Source: Candidatus Eiseniibacteriota bacterium (GTDB lineage Bacteria; Eisenbacteria; RBG-16-71-46; CAIMUX01). From it: a stretch of DNA of 64,000 bases. The notes beneath the pieces were generated by a model that did no database searches, was not told where the DNA came from, and saw nothing but the letters and a program-made list of their open reading frames with translations. Of this stretch, positions 1 to 8,507 are shown one piece after another. The position numbers were made by a program, and so were the translations under genes. Where the stretch lies: contig JADJQY010000008.1 of NCBI GenBank assembly GCA_016712505.1, positions 372,001-436,000 on the forward strand. The letters run 5' to 3'. How positions within the stretch are numbered: the first letter of the stretch is position 1; each line of letters opens with the position of its first letter.

Positions 1-2067
1 ATTCTCTCCTCCGATGGCGTGATCCTCGCCCGCTCCGTGCCCAATCGCTCGCTCGGGGTTGATCCGTTCATGGTGCGCGATCCCGAGGCCCTGGCCTCGG
101 CCCTCGACTCGCTCGGCCTGGTCGAACCCCGCGCCTTCCTGCGCAAGCTGGCGGCGGAGCGCGCCCGCGACAGCCACTTTTTCTGGGTCTCGCGCCAGGT
201 GCTGCCCGAAACACAGCTCGAGTCGGTGTTGCGCCGACACCGCGGACTCTCGACCATCACCGAGAGCAAGCGACTCTACCCGCTCGGCTGGAGTGGCGCC
301 CCGGTGGTGGGGATGGTGGGACACGAGAACCAGCCGATCATGGGGCTGGAGGCTTCGTTCGATGCCGATCTCAAGGGCGAGGAAGGGCGGATGACCCAGG
401 TCAAGTCTCTGGTCGGCGACGCCTTTCCGGATGTCGACTCGCCGGTGCTCGAGACCCGGGTGGTGCGCGAGCCGCGCCTCGGGCGCAGCCTGGTTTCGAC
501 CATCGACAGTCGGATGCAGGAGATTGCCATGGCGCGCCTCCAGGCCGGGGTGGAGCGAACCGGCGCCCGCGGCGGGTTCGTCATCGTGACCCGCCCGCGG
601 ACGGGCGAGATCCTCGCTCTGGCCTCGTCCCCCTCGGTCGACCCCGACAGCTCCGGATCGTGGACCGAGGATGCGCGCCGAGCGCGAGCCTACGGCGATG
701 CCTTCGAGCCGGGTTCCTCCTACAAGATGGTCGCCTTCGCGGCCGCGCTCGAAGCCGGCGTCCTCCGGCCGGAGCAACTCATCGACTGTATGAATGGACG
801 TCGCTCGGTGGCGGGCGGCGGGATGATCACCGATCACGATCCTTATGGCGTTCTGACCGCGACCGAAGTGCTCGCTCACTCGAGCAACATCGGGACCGGT
901 CTGATCGCCGAGCGGGCCGGGGCGGAGCGGTTCTACCGAATGGAGAAAGCCTTTGGCTTCGGGCTTCCCTCGGAACTCCAGCTCAAGGGGGAAGGGCGGG
1001 GAAGGATCCCCGAACCCTCCGCCTGGTCCGCTCGCAGTTTGATCACCCAGGCCTTCGGGCAGGAGGTCTCGGCCACCGGCATCCAGCTCGCGATGGCCTA
1101 TGGCGCGGTGGCGAACGGCGGTCTGCTGATGCGGCCGCTCCTGGTCAGCGAGGTGCGCGAGAACGACGGCGCGACCGCGCGCCGGCACGAACCGGAGGCG
1201 ATCCGCCGGGTGATCAGCGAGTCGACCGCGCGCGCTCTGCGGGAAATGCTGCGCGCGGTGGTGACCGACGGGACGGCGAGGAAGGCCGAGATCGAGAACT
1301 TCCCCCCCGCGGGAAAAACATCGACCGCGCAGAAGTATATCCCCGAGGAGAAGTCGTACAGCACGCGGCGCTACATGGCCGGCTTCATCGGATTCGCACC
1401 CTACGACGATCCCGAAGTGCTCTGCTGCGTGGTGATCGACGAGCCGAAGAGCGACATCTACGGCGGCAACATCTCCGCGCCGATCTTCCGTGAGGTGCTC
1501 TCCGACATCCAGCCGCTGGTCGGCGGGCCGCTGGCTAACGACGAGCTGCCGCCGGTCAAGCCGCGCGAGCCGGAGGATCCGCAGGAGGAGGAAGTCGTCC
1601 AGCCGGTGCTCCTGGCCGACCTGGCCGGACTGCCGGTCGCGTCCGCGCGGCAACGCGCCCAAGGGCAAGGATTCGAGGCCCGTCTTTCGGGCAGCGGGAC
1701 CGTGGTGGCGCGCACCGACCCGGCGGCCGGGGAGGAGTGTCCCCTCGGCGCCGTGATCACGTTGTTTCTCGCCGATCCCGGCCCGGATGCCGCGGAGGGC
1801 GGTCTGCCGATGCCCGATCTGCGTGGGCTGAGCCTGCGCGATGCCATGATCCTCCTCGCTTCGATCGACGCCGCGCCGCGGGTCGACGGGTCGGGGTGGG
1901 TGCTGAGCCAGGTACCTTCACCGGGCGATCCCTTCTCTGCCGGACAACCGTGTTTCATCACCCTCGGGCCTGATTCGTGCCGGGCCTGGAAGGAGCAACT
2001 GGAAGGTGGCGAGCGTGCCGCTCGGATCTCTGCTCACGGCGATCTCCTCGCTCGCGCCACGCGCTAG
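1..2067 (+). CDS. ftsI: FtsI-type peptidoglycan transpeptidase (class B PBP) with two PASTA domains, 5' truncated
   Basis: The division transpeptidase cross-links septal peptidoglycan in the periplasm beside FtsW. The frame is open from base 1: the residues before the GTG at 19 (ILSSDG) fit the conserved DRNG..LA.S segment after the membrane anchor, so the true start lies upstream. Counting from base 19, the SxxK motif is S233-S-Y-K236 with the catalytic serine, SxN is S288-S-N290, and the third motif reads K433-T-S435 rather than the usual KTG. After residue ~520 come an acidic linker and two PASTA-like repeats, seen more often in Gram-positive PBPs and in some diderm FtsI/Spo-type PBPs. It is followed at once by murE, which starts inside its 3' end. 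Identity as the dcw transpeptidase is firm from motifs and position. Confidence 0.93.
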   Translation: MLSSDGVILARSVPNRSLGVDPFMVRDPEALASALDSLGLVEPRAFLRKLAAERARDSHFFWVSRQVLPETQLESVLRRHRGLSTITESKRLYPLGWSGAPVVGMVGHENQPIMGLEASFDADLKGEEGRMTQVKSLVGDAFPDVDSPVLETRVVREPRLGRSLVSTIDSRMQEIAMARLQAGVERTGARGGFVIVTRPRTGEILALASSPSVDPDSSGSWTEDARRARAYGDAFEPGSSYKMVAFAAALEAGVLRPEQLIDCMNGRRSVAGGGMITDHDPYGVLTATEVLAHSSNIGTGLIAERAGAERFYRMEKAFGFGLPSELQLKGEGRGRIPEPSAWSARSLITQAFGQEVSATGIQLAMAYGAVANGGLLMRPLLVSEVRENDGATARRHEPEAIRRVISESTARALREMLRAVVTDGTARKAEIENFPPAGKTSTAQKYIPEEKSYSTRRYMAGFIGFAPYDDPEVLCCVVIDEPKSDIYGGNISAPIFREVLSDIQPLVGGPLANDELPPVKPREPEDPQEEEVVQPVLLADLAGLPVASARQRAQGQGFEARLSGSGTVVARTDPAAGEECPLGAVITLFLADPGPDAAEGGLPMPDLRGLSLRDAMILLASIDAAPRVDGSGWVLSQVPSPGDPFSAGQPCFITLGPDSCRAWKEQLEGGERAARISAHGDLLARATR

Positions 2068-4258
2068 GAGGCCTTTGCCGTCGGATCAGACGCCTGCCAT
2101 GGGCATCTGTTGCGACACCAGGAAACTCGCCCCGGGCGAGATTTTCGTCTGTCTGCGCGGGCAGGAGCGCGATTCCCACGCCCTGGCGGCGGAGGCCTAC
2201 GCGCGCGGTGCGCTCCTGGTGGTGGGCGAGGACGAGACGGTCGGGGGAGACGGTCCGTATCTCCAGGTGGAGGACAGCCGGAAAGCGGTCGCCCTGCTCG
2301 CCGACCGCTTCCATGACCACCCGAGCGCCCGGATGACGGTGTTGGCCGCGACCGGCACCAATGGAAAGACGAGCACGACCTGGATGTGTGAGGCGGTGTT
2401 CCGCGAGGCCGGAATCCCCGCCGCGGTATTGGGGACCTTGGGTGTCGGTTCGCCGGGTCCGCAGGGAGATCCTTCCCTCCTGCGGTCGCTCGGTCACACC
2501 ACGCCCGAGGCCCCCGATTTGCAAGCGACGCTGCACGAACTCGCCGCCGGCGGCGTGCGCGCGGTCGCGATGGAGGTGTCGTCGCACGGCCTCGAGCTGC
2601 GACGCACCTTCGCCACGCGGTTCGTGGTGGCGATCTTCACCAACCTGACCCCGGATCACCTCGACTTCCATCACTCCATGGAGGCGTACGCCGAGGCGAA
2701 GCGGCGTCTCTTCATCGCGACCGAGCGCGGCTGTGACGAGACGCCGTTGATCGCGGTGGTGGCCGGCGACGATCCCTGGACGCGCACGGTCCTGGCCGGA
2801 AGCAAGGATCGGATCATTCGCTTTGGCCGCGATCGCGCGCACGACATCCATCCGGTCTCGCTCGAGCTCGGCGGGCACGGGATCCGCATGCGGGTGCGAC
2901 ACCCCGCGGGCGAGACCGACATCACATCGCCCCTCCTGGGTGAATTCCAGGTCGACAACCTGCTCGCCGCTTTCGGGGCGACGGTTGCCGCGGGGATCGA
3001 ACCGGAGGTTGCGGCGCGGGGGCTGGGCCGGTTGCGGGGCATTCCCGGCCGGATGGAGCGGGTCGATGCGGGGCAGCCGTTTCTGGTCGTGGTCGACTAT
3101 GCCCACACCCCCGATGCGCTGCGGCGCGCGCTCGCGAGCTTGCGCCCCTTCACCACCGGGCGGCTGATCGTGGTCTTCGGCTGCGGGGGCGAACGGGATC
3201 GCGCCAAGCGGCCGGAGATGGGGCGCGAGGCCGGCCTGGGGGCCGATCGGGTCATCCTGACCGACGACAACCCGCGGCGCGAGGAGCCGGGAGTGATCCG
3301 CGGCGAAGCCCGTGTCGGGCTGGCCGAGGTGGCCGCCTCCTTCCTCGAACTGGGAGATCGCTCGGCCGCGATCGCCCGCGCTCTGGCCGAGGCCGAGCCG
3401 GGGGACGCCGTTCTGATCGCCGGCAAGGGGGCCGAGGGATACCAGATCCGCGGGACGGAGCAGCTCCCGTTCGACGATCGCGAGGTGGCGCGCTCCGCGC
3501 TGACGACGCTCCTTGCCGAGCGGGGCGGTCAGTTCGAGGCGGCGCACTTCTCGCTCCCGGAGATCGCGCTTCAGTCCGGCGGAGTGGTTCGCGCGGGGCA
3601 ATCCGCGTCGAGCGAGCGCCGCTTCGGGTACCGCACGATCTCGACCGATTCGCGGCGAGTCACGGCGGGCGACTTCTTCGTCGCCTTGCGCGGTGAGCGC
3701 TTCGACGCCCACGACTTCCTTTCCGCCGTGGTCGAGCGCGGTGTGGAAGCGGCGCTGGTCGATCGGCCGCTCCCCGACGCGGCGTGGACCCAGGTGGTGG
3801 TGGACGACACGCTCCGGGCGCTCCAGCGCTGGGGCGGCGCCCGGCGCGCGGCCTGGGGAGCGACGGGACCGTTGGTCGGCCTCACCGGCTCGAGCGGCAA
3901 GACGACGACCAAGGATCTCCTGGCGCACCTTCTTGGCGCCGATGGTCCGGTCTGGGCCACGTATCCTGGAGGCGAAGTTCGAGTTGCTCCGCGGGCTGGT
4001 GCCCGGCGCTCCCTTGGTCCTGCATCACGATCGCTGGGTGCTCGATCGCCTGCCGGCCGCGGCCGGGCGGCACCCGCTCACGACCTTCGGCCTCGAAACC
4101 GAGGCCACGATTGCTCCGGTGGGCCCCGTCGAGTGGTCCCTGACGGGAACTCGCTTCACTACCCCGCTCACGGGGCCCATCGAACTCTCCCTCCTCGGAC
4201 GCGGCGCGCTTCTCTCCGCGCTCGGGGCGTTGGCCACCCTCGCGGCTCTGGGCCGTGA
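2006..4258 (+). CDS. murE: MurE (meso-DAP-adding) fused in frame to N-terminal part of MurF; frame lost after about 3960
   Basis: The MurE half adds the third residue to UDP-MurNAc-L-Ala-D-Glu in the cytoplasm. Its ATP loop is GTNGKTST (residues 117-124 from the GTG at 2006), and D421-N-P-R424 is the motif associated with meso-diaminopimelate specificity. GTG 2015 is an alternative start better spaced from the GGAAGG at 2001-2006. There is no stop between MurE and a MurF N-terminal region (TDSR segment near residue 550, GSSGKTTTKD near 628-637), so this was a MurE-MurF fusion, an arrangement known from some bacteria. After VWAT near 3960 the frame carries no MurF similarity and reads shuffled sequence to a stop at 4258. 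The rest of MurF continues in another frame (3942-4724). The MurE activity should be intact. Confidence 0.9.
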   Translation: MASVPLGSLLTAISSLAPRARRPLPSDQTPAMGICCDTRKLAPGEIFVCLRGQERDSHALAAEAYARGALLVVGEDETVGGDGPYLQVEDSRKAVALLADRFHDHPSARMTVLAATGTNGKTSTTWMCEAVFREAGIPAAVLGTLGVGSPGPQGDPSLLRSLGHTTPEAPDLQATLHELAAGGVRAVAMEVSSHGLELRRTFATRFVVAIFTNLTPDHLDFHHSMEAYAEAKRRLFIATERGCDETPLIAVVAGDDPWTRTVLAGSKDRIIRFGRDRAHDIHPVSLELGGHGIRMRVRHPAGETDITSPLLGEFQVDNLLAAFGATVAAGIEPEVAARGLGRLRGIPGRMERVDAGQPFLVVVDYAHTPDALRRALASLRPFTTGRLIVVFGCGGERDRAKRPEMGREAGLGADRVILTDDNPRREEPGVIRGEARVGLAEVAASFLELGDRSAAIARALAEAEPGDAVLIAGKGAEGYQIRGTEQLPFDDREVARSALTTLLAERGGQFEAAHFSLPEIALQSGGVVRAGQSASSERRFGYRTISTDSRRVTAGDFFVALRGERFDAHDFLSAVVERGVEAALVDRPLPDAAWTQVVVDDTLRALQRWGGARRAAWGATGPLVGLTGSSGKTTTKDLLAHLLGADGPVWATYPGGEVRVAPRAGARRSLGPASRSLGARSPAGRGRAAPAHDLRPRNRGHDCSGGPRRVVPDGNSLHYPAHGAHRTLPPRTRRASLRARGVGHPRGSGP

Positions 4259-4724
4259 CCCGCGGGAGTACGCCGCGCGTCTCGCTCGGGTCCCGCGCCG
4301 CGCCCTGCGGATGGAACCGCGGCGGCACGCACGTGTCGACTGGCTGCTCGACTGCTACAACGCCAGCCCGGAGTCGACTCGCCTGGCCTTCGAATTCCTC
4401 CGCAGTGTGTCGCATCCCGGGCGCCGGATCGCGGTCCTCGGGGCGCTGGGTGAACTTGGGCCGGAGAGTGCGACGATTCACGCCGGACTGGGGGCGGAAC
4501 TGCACGAGGTCGACCTGGCGCTCTTCGTGGGAGAAGAGGCGCGGGCGGCGTACGAGGCCTGTCCTCTGTCCGAGCGGATCTGGTTTGCCGAGGTCGAGTC
4601 CGCCGCGTCGTGGCTGGCGCCACGCCTCCGCCCGGGCGACCTGGTGTTGCTCAAGGGCTCGCGCCGGATCGCGCTCGAGCGGCTGCACGCGGCGGTGACC
4701 GGTCAGGTCGGAGGAGCGCACTGA
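3942..4724 (+). pseudogene. murF: MurF C-terminal portion, out of frame with the MurE-MurF fusion and missing the central segment
   Basis: From about 3963 this frame reads ILEAKFELLRGLVPG, the MurF segment after the conserved ...GPAHLE..GS region, and continues through the ligase C-terminal domain (LLDCYNASPES, VLGALGELG) to TGA 4722-4724. Against the family, the segment between the N-terminal VWAT and ILEAKFELL, about 70 residues, is absent. It holds the GN.NN, E-x-G and GPAH motifs with ATP/Mg and substrate residues. A loss not divisible by three, rather than a point frameshift, explains the junction. ATG 3942 would give a 260-residue product without ATP-binding function. D-Ala-D-Ala addition is essential, so either another MurF exists or the assembly lost about 200 bases here. 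Confidence 0.8.
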
Positions 4725-5815
4725 TGCTCTACCACCTGCTCTTTCCGCTGCACGAGCAGTTCGGAGTGTTCAATCTCTTCCGCTACATCACCTTTCGCGC
4801 CGCGGGAGCGGCGATCACCGCCCTCTTGATCTGCTGGATCTTCGGGCCGCGCATCATCGCCTGGCTGCGGGTCTTGAAGTTCGGTCAGGAGGTGCGGAAG
4901 GACGGACCGACCAGCCATCTGGTGAAGCAGGGAACCCCGACCATGGGGGGGATCCTGATCCTCGCCGCGATTGCGATCCCCACGCTGCTCTGGGCGAAGC
5001 TCAACAACGAGAGCGTCTGGATCCTGCTCTTCACGACCTTCTGCCTCGGCCTGCTGGGATTTCTCGACGACTACCTGCGGGTGGTCAAGAAGTGGAAGAA
5101 CGGGCTGCAGGGGCGCTACAAGTTGATCGGGCAGGCGCTCACCGGGATGATCGCCGGGCTGGCCATCATCTACTGCGAGCCGTTCGGTCAACTCAGCACC
5201 ACCACCTTGGCCATCCCGTTTCTGAAGGAGAAGCTGATCGATCTGGGGCTGCTCTACGTCCCCTTCGTGGTGCTGACCATCACCGCGGCGTCGAATTCGG
5301 TCAACCTGGCCGACGGACTCGATGGCCTCTGCATCGGCCTCATGATCCCTCCGGCCATCGCCTTTGGCGCCCTGGCTTACGTCGGGGGCAACGCGGTCTT
5401 CGCGAACTACCTCAATCTCCCCTTTCTCGAGGAGAGCGGCGAGCTGACCGTTTTCGCCTCCGCGCTGGTCGGAGCGGCCCTCGGCTTCCTCTGGTACAAC
5501 GCTCACCCGGCGATCGTCTTCATGGGGGACACCGGAAGCCTGGCCCTCGGCGGCTCGCTCGGGATGCTGGCCATCCTGGTCAAGCGCGAGCTGCTCCTCG
5601 TTCTGGTCGGCGGGGTGTTCGTGGCCGAATCGCTCTCGGTCATGATCCAGGTGCTTTCTTACAAGTATCGCGGAGGCAAGCGGGTCTTTAAGATGGCCCC
5701 GCTCCACCACCATTTCGAGCTCTCGGGCTGGAAGGAGACGCAGGTCGTGATCCGGTTCTGGATCGTCGGCATCCTCCTCGCGCTCGTGACCCTGACCACG
5801 GTGAAGCTGCAATGA
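4724..5815 (+). CDS. mraY: Phospho-MurNAc-pentapeptide transferase MraY
   Basis: MraY transfers phospho-MurNAc-pentapeptide to undecaprenyl phosphate at the inner membrane, forming lipid I. The start ATG 4724 overlaps the previous TGA by one base; a longer open frame from 4610 has no family similarity. The 363-residue length and about ten hydrophobic segments fit the family. Visible signatures are the Mg-binding FLDDYLRVVKKWKNGLQGRYK region (first ~18 residues most conserved), SNSVNLADGLDGL, GDTGSLALGG and the C-terminal MAPLHHHFELSGW. It is translationally coupled on both sides within the dcw operon. Confidence 0.97.
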   Translation: MLYHLLFPLHEQFGVFNLFRYITFRAAGAAITALLICWIFGPRIIAWLRVLKFGQEVRKDGPTSHLVKQGTPTMGGILILAAIAIPTLLWAKLNNESVWILLFTTFCLGLLGFLDDYLRVVKKWKNGLQGRYKLIGQALTGMIAGLAIIYCEPFGQLSTTTLAIPFLKEKLIDLGLLYVPFVVLTITAASNSVNLADGLDGLCIGLMIPPAIAFGALAYVGGNAVFANYLNLPFLEESGELTVFASALVGAALGFLWYNAHPAIVFMGDTGSLALGGSLGMLAILVKRELLLVLVGGVFVAESLSVMIQVLSYKYRGGKRVFKMAPLHHHFELSGWKETQVVIRFWIVGILLALVTLTTVKLQ

Positions 5816-7368
5816 TCGCCCGGCAGCAAGGGAATTCGATCGCTCTCGAGGAGTCGCAGGTGAAACGGTTGTTCGACGGACTGGCGCTCAGACCGAAGCA
5901 AGATCGGCCGCGGGTCGCGGTGCTGGGCCTGGCCCGCTCCGGTCGCGCCGTGGCGCGGCTGCTGTCCGAGGGCACGACCGAACTCGATCTCGAACTGCTC
6001 GACCTCAACTCCCCTCGCGACGCGCACGACCCGGAGGCGGATGAGCGGATTGCCCGCGAGATGGACGAACTGGTGGCGCGGGGGGCGCAGCTCCGGATCG
6101 GTCCGCACGATGCGGCCTGGCTCGATCGGTACGACCTCCTGATCAAGAGCCCGGGGATTCCCCCGCGGGTTCCGTTCGTGGCCGCGGCGCTGGAGCGCGG
6201 TGTTCCGGTGGTCGGGGAGATCGAGGTGGCGGCGCTCTGGGCCGAGGGGGCCGCCTTCGCCATCACCGGAACCAACGGCAAGTCGACCACCACCGCCTGG
6301 GCGGGCGACATGCTGCGCCGGGCCGGCCTGCGAGCGGAGGTGTGCGGCAACATCGGCCGGCCGCTGGCCGAGGCGGTGCTCGAGAATCGCCGCGGGCCGT
6401 TCGTGATCGAGCTTTCGAGCTTCCAGATCCAGGATTCTCCGCGCTTCACCCCGGCGGTCGCGGCGCTGCTCAACTTCACCCCGGACCATCTCGACTACCA
6501 CCGCGACCTCGCCGAGTATCGTGAGGCGAAGCTCTCGCTCTTTCGGCGGCTGCCGGCGGGTGCGCTGGCGGTGCTCGGACCGGACGACACGCTGGCGGCC
6601 GAGGCGGCAGCAGACGCTCAGCCTGGTCGGCCGGGCCCGCGAGTCGCCCGTTTCCGCCTCGAGGATCGGGGTGAGCCGGGGGCGTTCGTGCGGGGGGAGG
6701 GGCTCTGGCTGCGGGATGCGAGCGGCGAGCTGCGGCTGCTCGACGTGCGCGAGGTGAGCCTGCCCGGTCCCCACAACCTGGAGAATGCCCTGGCCGCAGC
6801 CTGTGGGGCGCGCGAGCTGGGGGCGCCCGTGGCGGCGATCGTCGAATCGCTGCGCCGATTCGGAGGGCTGCCGCACCGGCTGGAGCTGGTCGGCGAAGTT
6901 CTGGGAGTTCGCTTCGTCAATGACTCGAAGGCCACCAACGTCGACTCACTCGCGGTGGCGCTTCGATCGTTCGACCGCCCCGTGGTACTGATCGCCGGTG
7001 GACGCGACAAGGGGCAGGACTTCGTCCCGCTCGCCCCGCTAGTGCGCCAGCGAGTGGCCACCCTGGTTCTGATCGGGGAGGGGGCCGAGCGGATCGGGGC
7101 GGCCTGGTCCGGGGTGCCGGCCCTCCGCGCGGACGACTTTTCCGCGGCGGTCCGCCAGGCGTTTCAGGCCGCCACGCCGGGGCAGACGGTGCTCCTCTCA
7201 CCGGCCTGCGCCAGTTTCGACCTGTTCCGGAACTACGAACACCGGGGGGACTGCTTCCGGGAAGAGGTACGCCGGCTCGCCGCGGAGTGCGGCCCGGCGG
7301 CCAGCCCCACGGCGGGAAGTCGAATGGGGACAGACACTAGGGACTCTTCAGGGATCGGGAAAGCGTGA
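5812..7368 (+). CDS. murD: UDP-MurNAc-L-alanine--D-glutamate ligase MurD
   Basis: MurD adds D-glutamate to UDP-MurNAc-L-Ala in the cytoplasm. ATG 5812 overlaps the mraY TGA (ATGA). An N-terminal nucleotide-fold domain begins RVAVLGLARSG; the ATP loop is G153-TNGKS-158; NFTPDHLDYH and FVNDSKATN are the family's central and C-terminal signatures. At 518 residues it exceeds the usual ~450, through about 30 extra N-terminal residues and a disordered C-terminal tail. Its TGA overlaps the ATG of ftsW by one base. Confidence 0.96.
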   Translation: MIARQQGNSIALEESQVKRLFDGLALRPKQDRPRVAVLGLARSGRAVARLLSEGTTELDLELLDLNSPRDAHDPEADERIAREMDELVARGAQLRIGPHDAAWLDRYDLLIKSPGIPPRVPFVAAALERGVPVVGEIEVAALWAEGAAFAITGTNGKSTTTAWAGDMLRRAGLRAEVCGNIGRPLAEAVLENRRGPFVIELSSFQIQDSPRFTPAVAALLNFTPDHLDYHRDLAEYREAKLSLFRRLPAGALAVLGPDDTLAAEAAADAQPGRPGPRVARFRLEDRGEPGAFVRGEGLWLRDASGELRLLDVREVSLPGPHNLENALAAACGARELGAPVAAIVESLRRFGGLPHRLELVGEVLGVRFVNDSKATNVDSLAVALRSFDRPVVLIAGGRDKGQDFVPLAPLVRQRVATLVLIGEGAERIGAAWSGVPALRADDFSAAVRQAFQAATPGQTVLLSPACASFDLFRNYEHRGDCFREEVRRLAAECGPAASPTAGSRMGTDTRDSSGIGKA

Positions 7369-8483
7369 TGCGGGACCACGGAAGGATCGACAGCGTGCTT
7401 CTCGGGGCGGTGATCCTGATCTGCCTCTTCGGGCTGATCATGGTCTACACCTCGAGCGTGATCTGGGCCGTCCGGGACGGCCACTCGGAAACCTTCTTCC
7501 TCCGGAGCCAGACGGGCAAGTTCCTCCTCGGGATGGCGCTCTTGTTTCCTCTGTCCCGCTTGCCGTACCGTTGGCTCAGCGGGCCGGTGGCTCGCTGGCT
7601 CACGGTAGCCGCCTTCCTGGCCATGACCCTGGCGCTCACTCCTTGGTTCTCCTCGTCGTTCAACGGGACCAAGCGCGGCGTGCTCGGGCTCCAGCCAGCG
7701 GAATTCGCACGTATCAGCTTGGTGCTTTTCTTGGCCTATTTCGTCTCCAAAACCGAATCGACCGGCGACCGTAGGTGGCGCGCGCTCCTGATCCCGCTCG
7801 GGGTCACGCTGGGCTTTGCGCTCCTGGCCAAGCTCCAACCCAACCTCTCCTCCGCCGTGCTCATGGTGGCGCTGGGGGTCGGGGTTCTCTTCGTGTCCGG
7901 ACAATCGTTTCTGCGGCTCGGGCTGGCGCTCCTGCCGGTCGTGGTCGCGATCCTGGCGGCACTCAAACCGTATCAGCTCGAACGGATCCGGGGTTTCCTC
8001 GACCACAAGGGGGGAACCTCGAATCTGCAGTGGCAGGTGGAACAGTCGCTGATCGCGCTCGGCTCGGGCGGAGCCATGGGCCGCGGCATCGGTCAGGGAC
8101 TGCAGAAGTTCTGTTACCTCCCGTACTCCTTCTCCGATTTCATTCTCGGGATGGTGGGCGAGGAGACTGGTTTCGTCGGCGTCTTGATTCTCTTCACGCT
8201 GTTCGCGGTCGTGCTCTTTCGAGGTCTTCGAATCGCGCGACATTGCCCGGACACGTTCGGGCAGGTGCTGGCTCTGGGTTTGACCCTGAACCTGGCGCTG
8301 AATTTCATCCTTCACTCCGTGGTCGGTATGGGGCTCGGGCCGGTGACCGGCGTGCCGCTGCCGTTCGTGAGCCACGGAGGAAGTTCGCTCCTCGCCAATC
8401 TGTTGGCGATCGGCCTGTTGCTTTCGATTTCGCGATCGGCAGAGCCACGAGCGGAAGTCCGCGAACCAGCCTGGAGTCGATGA
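7368..8483 (+). CDS. ftsW: Septal SEDS-family peptidoglycan polymerase FtsW
   Basis: FtsW polymerises lipid II at the septum together with FtsI. The 371-residue protein has about ten membrane segments and the SEDS signatures: QPAEFARI, the periplasmic LQWQVEQSLIALGSGG loop, GQGLQKFCYLP...FSDFI and the C-terminal PLPFVSHGGSSLL. The GTG at 7365 directly precedes the ATG at 7368; either could start it, and the ATG overlaps the murD TGA. Position between murD and murG is typical for ftsW rather than rodA. Confidence 0.95.
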   Translation: MRDHGRIDSVLLGAVILICLFGLIMVYTSSVIWAVRDGHSETFFLRSQTGKFLLGMALLFPLSRLPYRWLSGPVARWLTVAAFLAMTLALTPWFSSSFNGTKRGVLGLQPAEFARISLVLFLAYFVSKTESTGDRRWRALLIPLGVTLGFALLAKLQPNLSSAVLMVALGVGVLFVSGQSFLRLGLALLPVVVAILAALKPYQLERIRGFLDHKGGTSNLQWQVEQSLIALGSGGAMGRGIGQGLQKFCYLPYSFSDFILGMVGEETGFVGVLILFTLFAVVLFRGLRIARHCPDTFGQVLALGLTLNLALNFILHSVVGMGLGPVTGVPLPFVSHGGSSLLANLLAIGLLLSISRSAEPRAEVREPAWSR

Positions 8484-8507
8484 GACGCCCTTCCTGAAGA
8501 GGGCGAA

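Noticed and set aside
19..21. GTG 19 as the start of ftsI
   Set aside because: The conserved segment continues in frame to base 1, so the gene starts outside the window.
1958..3928. 656-residue minus-strand open frame opposite ftsI and murE
   Set aside because: High-G+C shadow: composition is Arg/Gly/Pro/His-rich without motifs, and the opposite strand holds unmistakable MurE.
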